A stretch of 7,705 bases of DNA from Ekhidna sp. (GTDB lineage Bacteria > Bacteroidota > Bacteroidia > Cytophagales > Cyclobacteriaceae). Each line of letters opens with the position of its first letter. The first letter of the stretch is position 1. The notes under the pieces are model-generated. The model did not search any database. It was not told the origin of the DNA and saw only the letters and a list, made by a program, of their open reading frames with translations. Made by a program: the position numbers and the translations under genes. The stretch lies in contig JAPPDO010000110.1 of the NCBI GenBank assembly GCA_028821635.1, positions 1 to 7,705 on the forward strand. The letters are read 5' to 3'. Shown here piece after piece: positions 1 to 5,794 of the stretch.

Positions 1-8
1 CCATCTCT

Positions 9-31
9 AGGTGTAGTTTGTAACTACACCT
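9..31 (-). repeat. REP-like hairpin, inverted copy
   Basis: A perfect 10-bp stem (AGGTGTAGTT at 9-18 with AACTACACCT at 22-31) closes a 3-nt loop. Read on the minus strand the loop is ACA, the same as in the hairpins at 83-105 and 270-292. The stem shares the GTAG/CTAC core with them and differs only at positions where both arms changed together. This looks like a member of the same hairpin family in opposite orientation. A simple intrinsic terminator of an unseen left-hand gene is the alternative, since a short T-rich run follows. Confidence 0.6.
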
Positions 32-61
32 TTATATTCTACTTCATCTATCTCCTTGCTA

Positions 62-160
62 AAAAAGCAACGAAATATATTAAAGCGTAGATACAATCTA
101 CGCTTAGACTAAGGTGGCGGGTAAAGGAACTTTTGGAAAGTTTTGAACTTTCCAAAAGTT
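62..160 (+). repeat. Composite two-hairpin repeat, copy 1
   Basis: The first hairpin is AAGCGTAGAT (83-92), loop ACA, ATCTACGCTT (96-105). The second is AACTTTTGGAAAGTT (128-142), loop TTG, AACTTTCCAAAAGTT (146-160), a perfect 15-bp stem. Each arm of the second hairpin is itself self-complementary (AACTTT/AAAGTT), so it could fold as one long or two short hairpins. Bases 62-114 are identical to 249-301, and 115-144 are identical to 311-340. No coding frame is present. It may be a non-autonomous mobile or REP-type element; the family is inferred from structure only. Confidence 0.75.
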
Positions 161-248
161 ACGGATTCGCAAAGATCAAACGACACTTAGGGCAGGGCAT
201 TTTTGGAAGGGTCGCCCTTAATATTCTATTTTGTCTACTTCATCACTG

Positions 249-350
249 AAAAAGCAACGAAATATATTAAAGCGTAGATACAATCTACGCTTAGACTAAG
301 GGTGAGGGATGGCGGGTAAAGGAACTTTTGGAAAGTTTTTGAACTTTCCC
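249..350 (+). repeat. Composite two-hairpin repeat, copy 2
   Basis: This is a direct repeat of 62-153, offset by 187 bases. It is identical for 53 bases, then has 9 extra bases (302-310, purine-rich), then matches again through the second hairpin. The first hairpin (270-279/283-292, loop ACA) is fully intact. The second hairpin has decayed: 8 bp remain paired (331-338 with 343-350), the loop has gained one T, and the distal part of the right arm is lost after 350. Copy 2 therefore looks like the more degraded of the two. Confidence 0.75.
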
Positions 351-555
351 AAATAATGCCTCAGTATATGCTCTGATCCGAAAAATGGTGATGAGAACGA
401 TCATACTTGTTTTAAGTAAGTAAAAAAGCATATAAACGAAATAATATTAACACTGCTAACCTTACATAGACAAACGATCAAACCAACGGATATAAAATAT
501 TTTCAGTATCACTCTTTTATTTTTGATTTTATAATAAGAAAAACGTACTATTGCG

Positions 556-563
556 TATATTTG
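556..563 (+). promoter_or_regulatory. Probable -7 box (TATATTTG) of the surface lipoprotein gene
   Basis: TATATTTG fits the Bacteroidota -7 consensus TAnnTTTG exactly and ends 21 bases before the ATG at 585. No TTTG or TTG occurs at the usual 19-21 base spacing upstream; the nearest TTTG (522-525) is about 30 bases away. The call rests on the -7 match and on position. Confidence 0.5.
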
Positions 564-584
564 TAAAAATTTGATCCGATTCTC

Positions 585-2372
585 ATGAAAAAATTCAATC
601 ATACACCGTTTATTCGTCTTTTGTCAATAAGAAATCTGCCCTCCATTTCTCTAATAAAGGTTAAATTTCTTTTCAAAATTGTTTTAATCGGCGTTGTCTT
701 TTTTGCCTGCAACAAAGACGATGGTCCTCCTGATAAGGTAGAGGCGGATGTCATGCCTGCTTTATCAGGCTCGATTGCCGCTCAGGTATATACGCAGAAC
801 AGCGACATTTCTCCGCTTGACCTGCCTGCGGCCACCGGCGGCAATGGTACACTCGCTTATACGCTGATGCCTGCGCTGCCCACAGGCCTCGGATTTGATG
901 CGGATGCCAGAAGGATTTCAGGCCGTCCGACAGAGGTGGTCGCAACGCCGAGAGACTACACCTATACTGCTACGGATGCTGACGGTGATCTTGCTGCGCT
1001 CAACTTTACCATCACTGTAAATGAGGATTTGATGCCTTCGTTTGCAAGCCAGCCGGCTATAGACAGTCAAACCTATATCATAGGTACTGCGATTATTTCG
1101 CCCACTTTCCCGGAGGTAAGTAGTGGCAATACACCGCTTACCTATAGTATATCGCCGGCCCTGCCGGCCGGCTTAACGCTTAATACAGGTACAGGTGTCC
1201 TCTCCGGCACACCGAGTGTGCCAAAAGTAGCGACTACTTACACCGTCACGGTCACAGATATTGACGGAGATGAAGATACCTTTGCGTTTACGATTACCGT
1301 ATTGGAATTTACTCCTTCCGGACTAATTCCAATAAACACGTTGGAGCAACTTAACGCTATCCGATACGACTTAGATGGAAATGGACAAGTAGACGGCGGG
1401 GGTATGAATGATACTTATATGGCAGCTTTTCCTCGTTTATCGGCTGCTAATACCTACACCGGCTATCAATTAACCAAGAATCTTGACTTTAGCTCAGACG
1501 ACAGCTACAGCGACCCTGCCACAAACAAAATCCGATATGGAGGTGACCAAACAGGCTCAGGCTGGAGTCCGATAGGAGGTACTTTCAACGGCACCTTTGA
1601 TGGAGGAGGACACACGATAGATAAACTATATATCAACAGAAGTGATCTTAATGCCAGTATAGGCTTATTTAGTAAGACGGGAGGATCAGGATCTATTAGG
1701 CGTTTAGGCATTACGAATGCAAAGGTCACAGGAGGAACATTTGTTAATGAAGTTGGCTGTTTAGTTGGACGGCATAATGGGGGTGGGAAGAAGTTCGATT
1801 CCTGTTACGTTTCTAATAGTATAGTTACAGGAGGTGGAGGTAAAGTTGGCGTTCTGGTCGGACGGCAAGATGGTGGCTCAATCCGAGCCTGTTATGTCTC
1901 TAACAGTACGGCTACAGGCGGAACTGATGCCAGCGTTGGTAATTTAGCTGGTCTTCAGAATTTTGGCACGCTCCTTGCCTGCTATGTCGCTAACAGTACG
2001 GTTACAGCAGGAACCGGAACCCCCGCAGTCGGCAGCCTGGTTGGAGAGCAAAATAATGGTAAGATCCTGCAATGCTACGCAGGAGGAAAGGATTATACTA
2101 ACATCAGAGGAAGAGACCGATTTGGTTTTAGTATCATTACTCACAGCTACCATCAAGGAACTACGAGTAGTGGGAATAGTCAAACGTCTGGTGATTTGCA
2201 AGCACCTACCGATTATACAGGGATTTACGCTGAATGGGATGTTGATGTAAGCGGAGATGCTATGAGCGATGATCCTTGGGATTTTGGCACCAGCTCCCAG
2301 TATCCGGTACTGAAAATAGACTTCAATGGCGACGGCAGTACTGCCGATGATGTAAGACGGCAGCGCCAATGA
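585..2372 (+). CDS. Predicted surface lipoprotein with He_PIG Ig-like domains and GLUG repeats
   Basis: This 595-residue protein is probably anchored in the outer membrane and exposed on the cell surface. The N-terminus has a basic region, a hydrophobic segment (about 28-41) and a lipobox ending in FFAC, with Cys42 as the predicted lipidation site. Asn-Lys-Asp-Asp follows, resembling the Bacteroidota lipoprotein export signal. Two He_PIG (putative Ig) domains lie at about 58-147 and 149-241, each with the LPxGL, SGxPT/SGTPS and TDxDGD hallmarks. A GLUG-type region follows: the entry motif with LEQLNAIRYDLDGNG at about 255-270, GWSPIGG and FDGGGHTI, then four repeats at 390, 421, 451 and 482, each with VGxLxG and a CY pair (Cys407, 436, 466, 497). 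The end, YPVLKIDFNGDG, is typical of GLUG proteins. No type IX sorting domain is seen. Its ligand is unknown; adhesion or glycan contact is inference. The ATG is chosen because the -7 box lies just upstream. Confidence 0.85.
   Translation: MKKFNHTPFIRLLSIRNLPSISLIKVKFLFKIVLIGVVFFACNKDDGPPDKVEADVMPALSGSIAAQVYTQNSDISPLDLPAATGGNGTLAYTLMPALPTGLGFDADARRISGRPTEVVATPRDYTYTATDADGDLAALNFTITVNEDLMPSFASQPAIDSQTYIIGTAIISPTFPEVSSGNTPLTYSISPALPAGLTLNTGTGVLSGTPSVPKVATTYTVTVTDIDGDEDTFAFTITVLEFTPSGLIPINTLEQLNAIRYDLDGNGQVDGGGMNDTYMAAFPRLSAANTYTGYQLTKNLDFSSDDSYSDPATNKIRYGGDQTGSGWSPIGGTFNGTFDGGGHTIDKLYINRSDLNASIGLFSKTGGSGSIRRLGITNAKVTGGTFVNEVGCLVGRHNGGGKKFDSCYVSNSIVTGGGGKVGVLVGRQDGGSIRACYVSNSTATGGTDASVGNLAGLQNFGTLLACYVANSTVTAGTGTPAVGSLVGEQNNGKILQCYAGGKDYTNIRGRDRFGFSIITHSYHQGTTSSGNSQTSGDLQAPTDYTGIYAEWDVDVSGDAMSDDPWDFGTSSQYPVLKIDFNGDGSTADDVRRQRQ
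1752..2082 (+). repeat. Four tandem GLUG-encoding repeats (about 90-bp period)
   Basis: Within the lipoprotein gene, units begin at 1752, 1845, 1935 and 2028, giving periods of 93, 90 and 93 bases. Each encodes VGxLxG, a short Asn/Gly-rich turn, a Cys-Tyr pair and, in the first three, an SNS/ANS-x-x-TGG/TAG segment. Nucleotide similarity is visible between units, for example around TCTAATAGT, TCTAACAGT and GCTAACAGT. They probably form successive coils of a beta-solenoid-like fold and could expand or contract by recombination. Confidence 0.75.
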
Positions 2373-2385
2373 GACGGCAGCACTA

Positions 2386-2538
2386 AAAGGATCTCATCAT
2401 TCGGTGAAAAACTTACAGGCTTAGGTAGATGAGCACACTTATAGGTTTAACAGAAGCTTTATGAAAGATGCGATCTTTGACAACCTGCCGGAAAGGGCGG
2501 TAAAACATGAGCCTGCACCCTACATGTGTATCCACTAA
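2386..2538 (+). pseudogene. C-terminal remnant of an IS1595 (ISXO2-like) family transposase
   Basis: Read in one frame from 2386, the translation resembles the C-terminal end of IS1595/ISXO2-like DDE transposases as I recall them: a His-His pair, KNLQA, then VDEHTYRFNRSFMK and a final stretch with IFDNL, ERAVKHEP and a terminal Tyr-Met-Cys. The YRFNR block is the strongest cue. A TAG at 2422-2424 stands where a Tyr (TAY) would be expected, and the stop at 2536-2538 looks natural. The catalytic domain and both terminal inverted repeats are absent, so it cannot be active. The 3' end overlaps the tyrS stop codon antiparallel. The longest uninterrupted piece with a start is only 25 codons (2461-2538). 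The family call comes from recalled motifs without a search. Confidence 0.65.
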
Positions 2539-3824
2539 GTGCCTGCTTCAATGACTTTAATGAGGAAGTAATTCTTCTTTCCCTTTTGCGCCAACAGATA
2601 CTTACCCTGCAAAAGATCATGATTTACGATGTCTTCAGGTGAAGTAACTTTTAATTTGTTGATGCTCACGCCGCCGCCCTGTATCATTTTTCTGGCTTCT
2701 CCTTTGGATTTAAAAATGAGGTTATGGGTCGTTTCGCTGAGAAAGGTAGCAGTATCTGTACTTTCGAGTGCAGTTTTGGATACTTCTGTTTGTGGGATGC
2801 CCTCAAACACCTGCATCAATGTTCTTTCGTCAAGGCTTATCAGGTCTTTCGTGGCCGTCTTTCCAAACAGGATGGAACTGGCTTTAACCGCTTTTTCCAG
2901 GCCGTTCTTTGAATGAACCCGCTCGGTGATTTCCTCTGCAAGGGTTCGCTGTAGTAACCTTTGGCCCGGGGATTTTTTGTGCTCTGTAATCAACGATTCG
3001 ATCGCTTCTTTTTCTTTGAGGCTGAAAATCCTGATGTATTTCTCCACATCTTCATCTGAGGCATTAATCCAATATTGATAAAACTTATAAGGTGATGTTT
3101 TCTCAGGGTCAAGCCAAATATTCTCGTCTTCGGTCTTTCCAAATTTTGACCCGTCCGCCTTGGTAATCAGAGGGGTTGTCAGTGCAAAAGCCTCTCCCTG
3201 TGCTTTTCTTCGGATAAGTTCCGTGCCCGTAACGATATTCCCCCACTGGTCAGAACCCCCTAATTGGAGTTTAGCATTTTTATGTTTCCACAGGTAATAG
3301 AAATCATATCCCTGTATCAACTGGTAAGAAAATTCTGTAAATGAAAGACCTGATGCTAACCTGGCTTTTACGGAATCTTTCGCCATCATATAATTGACGG
3401 TGATATGCTTGCCGGCATCCCGAATAAAGTCCAGGAAGTTAAACTCCTTAAACCAATCGTAATTATTAACAACTTCTGCGGCGTTTATTCCGTCAAAATC
3501 AAGGAAGTTTTCCAGTTGTGTTTTAATACATGAAAGATTATAATTTAATACCTTCTCATCTAACAGACTTCTTTCGTCAGACTTCCCGGAAGGGTCACCA
3601 ATCCTGCCCGTAGCCCCACCTACTAATGCAATCGGCTTATGCCCGCATTTTTGAAAGTGAACAAGGGTCATGACTTGAACCATGTTGCCGATATGTAAAG
3701 AATCCGCCGTTGGATCAAAACCGATATAAGCGGCAGCTAATCCTTTGTTTAATGCTGCCTGTGTTCCCGGCATGATGTCATGCACCATCCCTCTCCATCT
3801 CAATTCTTCTACAAAATCTTTCAT
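2535..3824 (-). CDS. tyrS: Tyrosyl-tRNA synthetase
   Basis: This class I aminoacyl-tRNA synthetase charges tRNA-Tyr with tyrosine using ATP in the cytoplasm. With the ATG at 3824 the protein has 429 residues, close to the 424 of the E. coli enzyme. Visible hallmarks are the HIGH-type motif HIGN (44-47) preceded by [14 protein letters not shown] (76-81), the tyrosine-pocket region YQLIQGYD (167-174), GGSDQWGN (189-196) and the KMSKS-equivalent KFGKT (227-231). A C-terminal S4 RNA-binding domain starts near 373 ([13 protein letters not shown]). A TTG at 3845 would add seven residues, but it lies inside a TATTTTTG -7 box, so the ATG is preferred. The gene stands alone, with a long spacer upstream and a transposase relic touching its stop codon. 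Confidence 0.97.
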   Translation of the reverse strand: MKDFVEELRWRGMVHDIMPGTQAALNKGLAAAYIGFDPTADSLHIGNMVQVMTLVHFQKCGHKPIALVGGATGRIGDPSGKSDERSLLDEKVLNYNLSCIKTQLENFLDFDGINAAEVVNNYDWFKEFNFLDFIRDAGKHITVNYMMAKDSVKARLASGLSFTEFSYQLIQGYDFYYLWKHKNAKLQLGGSDQWGNIVTGTELIRRKAQGEAFALTTPLITKADGSKFGKTEDENIWLDPEKTSPYKFYQYWINASDEDVEKYIRIFSLKEKEAIESLITEHKKSPGQRLLQRTLAEEITERVHSKNGLEKAVKASSILFGKTATKDLISLDERTLMQVFEGIPQTEVSKTALESTDTATFLSETTHNLIFKSKGEARKMIQGGGVSINKLKVTSPEDIVNHDLLQGKYLLAQKGKKNYFLIKVIEAGT

Positions 3825-3842
3825 AATCAATAGCTGAGGTAA

Positions 3843-3850
3843 CAAAAATA
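3843..3850 (-). promoter_or_regulatory. Probable -7 box (TATTTTTG) of tyrS
   Basis: On the minus strand TATTTTTG fits TAnnTTTG and lies 18 bases before the ATG at 3824, implying a very short leader. Only a weak TTC (complement of 3871-3873) is found 20 bases upstream as a -33 candidate. The box argues against the in-frame TTG at 3845 as the start codon. Confidence 0.45.
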
Positions 3851-4110
3851 GTAGAAAGTTCTCCTGAAGTGAAGCGTTAGTATGTCAATAAAAGAATATC
3901 TTTTGTCTGCAATGAGAGATGATCCGGTTATCCCACAGAGTGTACTTTCGGTTTTGCAAACTGTAAAATACACACGAGTAAAAGTAATCATCTTTTTATA
4001 CATTCGTGATCTTTAGAGCGTTTTAAAAAATCTAATGTTTTGATATGTGCGAAAGATACTGAACACTGTTTGTACATGTATAATTTAAGATATACAAGAT
4101 TTGTAAAGTA

Positions 4111-4252
4111 TTTACTTATAGCCAATTAGAGATTTTGGTACATACTATGTATGGCTGCCCCAAAAGCAGACGTGCCCACAAATCAATATAACTTAAAACT
4201 GAACCAAGTGCCGCTGATCCTTTTGGGGGTCATATTGGTTGTTTACTTATAG
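4111..4252 (+). repeat. 11-bp direct repeat TTTACTTATAG flanking a 120-bp segment
   Basis: The identical 11-mer occurs at 4111-4121 and 4242-4252. The enclosed segment begins with CCAAT (4122) and has ATTGG (4234-4238) near its right end, a short inverted match. This resembles a target-site duplication around a small insertion, but the second copy also forms the last codons and stop of the candidate small ORF, so coincidence in AT-rich sequence is possible. Confidence 0.35.
4151..4252 (+). CDS. Candidate 33-residue single-pass membrane microprotein
   Basis: An ATG-started frame encodes 33 residues: a polar N-terminal half rich in Ala, Asn, Gln and Lys (MAAPKADVPTNQ at 1-12), then a hydrophobic C-terminal half (PLILLGVILVVYL, 21-33) that would suit one membrane segment. 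It ends in two consecutive TAG codons (4250-4255). GC content (43%) is well above that of the upstream spacer (25%), as expected for coding sequence. A poor -7-like AAGATTTG lies at 4096-4103. It is on the same strand as the PspC-domain gene, 165 bases ahead. I do not recognise a family. An open frame of this length can arise by chance, so the call is tentative. Confidence 0.3.
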   Translation: MAAPKADVPTNQYNLKLNQVPLILLGVILVVYL

Positions 4253-4369
4253 TAGATTTTAGACCATTTTATTCAGTTAAGCGCATCTCACCAAATCAAA
4301 ACCACAGTCTCTAAGGCTTTGAAGAATAGATATCTCAAAGCTTAATCAAAAAGATTGATCTCTTTTCTA

Positions 4370-4401
4370 TTGAAAAATTTTAATAAAAAGTCTTATCTTT
4401 G
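4370..4401 (+). promoter_or_regulatory. Promoter of the PspC-domain gene (TTG, 21-base spacer, TATCTTTG)
   Basis: TATCTTTG at 4394-4401 matches the Bacteroidota -7 box TAnnTTTG, and TTG at 4370-4372 sits 21 bases upstream as the -33 element. This is the best complete promoter in the window. The ATG at 4418 follows 16 bases after the -7 box. Confidence 0.6.
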
Positions 4402-4417
4402 AACTAAATGAGAAGTT

Positions 4418-4603
4418 ATGGTAAGAAAATTATTTAGATCAAGCAATCGAATGCTTGGCGGCGTTTGTGCAGGAATTGCAGCGTACTTTGATTTGGACCC
4501 GACGTTGGTCAGAATAGCGTATTTGTTATTAACCCTTCTTACGGCTTTCTCCGGTGTTGTGGTTTATTTGATTCTCTGGATCGTAATCCCCCCCGAATAT
4601 TAG
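4418..4603 (+). CDS. Small PspC-domain membrane protein
   Basis: This 61-residue protein is essentially one PspC domain. It has the signature RMLGGVCAGIAAYFDLDPTL at 11-30, Val-Arg at 31-32, then a hydrophobic segment (about 33-57) ending in WIVIPPEY. PspC-family proteins sit in the cytoplasmic membrane; in Enterobacteria PspC is part of the phage-shock envelope-stress response. Stand-alone short versions are common in Bacteroidota, where their role is less clear, so a stress function here is inference. It has its own promoter and no Psp partners in the window. A run of seven C residues (4588-4594) encodes part of the Ile-Pro-Pro end, and the stop codon overlaps the tail of the opposing arginase-like gene by 4 bases. 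Confidence 0.9.
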   Translation: MVRKLFRSSNRMLGGVCAGIAAYFDLDPTLVRIAYLLLTLLTAFSGVVVYLILWIVIPPEY

Positions 4604-5736
4604 GTCTTACTGTAAAAGTTTATCCATCGGTCGGGGACTTCGCCTTTTAGTGCGGTTTGATAGTCGGTGTAGCTGCAGGCGAGCATCCTGTTCCTGTTAA
4701 ACAGACCCTGAGTTCCGGCATTAGGAACTTCCACCCACCAACGCTCTGACAGTTTGCTCTTGTAAAAGCGTATGGTATCAGGGTCTCCACCTATGTGAAC
4801 TTCATACTTTAGATAATCGTTTGACATGAAGTTTTTATCGTTCCTTCTGTGATAAAAACCTTCAATAAAATACCAGATCATCGTACTTATGACAAAGGCG
4901 GTTTTATTTTCGGAATCCTGTTTGTAGTCATAATTGTAAAGCCCGACAGAGCTAAGTTTTTCATTTTGTCCGGAGTACCACATGAGCTGACATGCCTCCT
5001 CTCCGGTTAAACCGTAAACCCCGGCACCAATGGCACCGGGAGCATAAGCGTTCTGAATAGCAGCGATATCAAAGGTCAGCATATCAGCATCTCTTATGAT
5101 CGGCTCCACTTCTTTGATGTCCTCTTTAATGGTTCCAAGCCTTAGTGCTTCAAACGAGAGCCTGTCAAAAAGCTCAAGCTGTTGCGGGTTGATTAAGTAA
5201 CTCTGATAAGCCAGGTGGTAATAATTAAAAAGATAATTGGGAGTATGCTTAAAAATCTTAGTTGTATGGTGATTGATTGCTTTATCACCTTCCAGGTTTA
5301 ATTTGCTGTCAATATTCAAAACTGAAATTAGTTTACCGGAATCTTCGTAAGCATAGTACTGTCCGAGGTCTAAGTCATGGGTGCCCCCAAACAAAATGGG
5401 AATAATCCCCTTATTCATCAAGTAGGCACACACCTCCTTCAATCTCAGATAGGTATCGTCAAGGGTCGGGCCATTTCTGAAATTCCCAAGATCAAGGATG
5501 CCGTAATCTCCATACCCTTTTTTAAGTTTATAAAGCTGCTCTCTTATTGCATCGGCTGATTTGGGCTCACCATTCTGATTCTTGTTACCACGATATTCAT
5601 TTAATCCTATGAGAGCAATGTTTAAGCTATCGTAATCAGGTATCTTATGATGATTGACATAGATTGAGGATTGAAAAGACAAAGCAGAACTGTCAGCATC
5701 TACCTCTGTAAGGTCAAAGAAGAGTTTGAGGTCCAT
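4600..5736 (-). CDS. Arginase/formimidoylglutamase-superfamily protein, degenerate metal site
   Basis: This 378-residue protein has the arginase (ureohydrolase) fold pattern and resembles the Bacteroidota proteins annotated as formimidoylglutamase, which would split formimidoylglutamate in histidine breakdown. Visible motifs are GLNEYRGN (44-51), GGTHD (117-121, first metal His and Asp), NIDSKLN (141-147) where active enzymes have DAHxD, and FDIAAIQNAYAPG (222-234) where they have DxD. The His and last Asp of the second motif are Lys145 and Asn147, and the second Asp of the third is Ala225, so most Mn ligands are missing. The conserved C-terminal part includes MIWYFIEG and PDRWINFYSK. Either it uses a different site or it is not a hydrolase. 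No other hut genes are in the window. It stands alone behind the nqrF terminator; no clear promoter box was found. The ATG at 5736 is the only good start. Confidence 0.8.
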   Translation of the reverse strand: MDLKLFFDLTEVDADSSALSFQSSIYVNHHKIPDYDSLNIALIGLNEYRGNKNQNGEPKSADAIREQLYKLKKGYGDYGILDLGNFRNGPTLDDTYLRLKEVCAYLMNKGIIPILFGGTHDLDLGQYYAYEDSGKLISVLNIDSKLNLEGDKAINHHTTKIFKHTPNYLFNYYHLAYQSYLINPQQLELFDRLSFEALRLGTIKEDIKEVEPIIRDADMLTFDIAAIQNAYAPGAIGAGVYGLTGEEACQLMWYSGQNEKLSSVGLYNYDYKQDSENKTAFVISTMIWYFIEGFYHRRNDKNFMSNDYLKYEVHIGGDPDTIRFYKSKLSERWWVEVPNAGTQGLFNRNRMLACSYTDYQTALKGEVPDRWINFYSKT

Positions 5737-5794
5737 GTAGCTAAGTTAAGTCTGTCGGAGGTTTTACCTTGAATAAGCAAGATTAACACAAGAA

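Larger units (their letters stand above)
1..584. other. Gene-free, repeat-rich intergenic region
   Basis: I see no coding region in these 584 bases on either strand; the longest ATG-initiated frames here are very short. Three related 23-nt hairpins, two copies of a composite hairpin element, and a more unique AT-rich tail (about 360-584) that leads into the promoter of the next gene make up the interval. Any gene to the left ends before the window begins. Confidence 0.7.
3851..4369. other. AT-rich intergenic spacer between tyrS and the PspC-domain gene
   Basis: This stretch separates the divergent tyrS and PspC-domain genes. It is markedly AT-rich (25% GC over 4051-4150) except for a 43% GC island at 4151-4252 that may encode a small protein. 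A 9-bp inverted repeat (CCCCAAAAG at 4158-4166 with CTTTTGGGG at 4220-4228) and an 11-bp direct repeat (4111 and 4242) lie in the same area. I see no tRNA, riboswitch or insertion-sequence end in it. Confidence 0.6.

Noticed and set aside
189..220. Weak stem AGGGC/GCCCT between the two composite repeats
   Set aside because: Only five pairs with a loop of about 20 bases; not supportable as a separate element.
62..350. Repeats considered as a CRISPR array
   Set aside because: There are only two copies, about 100 bases long, 187 bases apart and with internal indels. CRISPR repeats are short, regular and identical, and no cas genes are present.
1505..1729. Long antisense frames inside the lipoprotein gene (also 751-945 and 1944-2369, minus strand)
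   Set aside because: They are shadows of a well-supported plus-strand gene, with low-complexity or implausible translations and no start signals.
3882..4016. 44-codon ATG frame on the plus strand, divergent from tyrS
   Set aside because: It has no recognisable motif and no TAnnTTTG box upstream. A frame of this length is expected by chance in AT-rich sequence.
3846..4150. T-box or other tRNA-sensing leader upstream of tyrS
   Set aside because: The -7 box places the tyrS transcript start only about a dozen bases before the ATG, leaving no room for a leader RNA, and T-boxes are not typical of this phylum.
4316..4341. 7-bp inverted repeat (GCTTTGA/TCAAAGC, 12-nt loop) before the PspC promoter
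   Set aside because: It is short with a long loop in AT-rich DNA and has no T-tract. It is not distinguishable from chance as an operator or terminator.
4256..4345. Open frame continuing in phase after the tandem TAG codons of the candidate microprotein
   Set aside because: It has no start codon of its own and would need two stop codons read through. The residues are not recognisable, so I treat it as chance.
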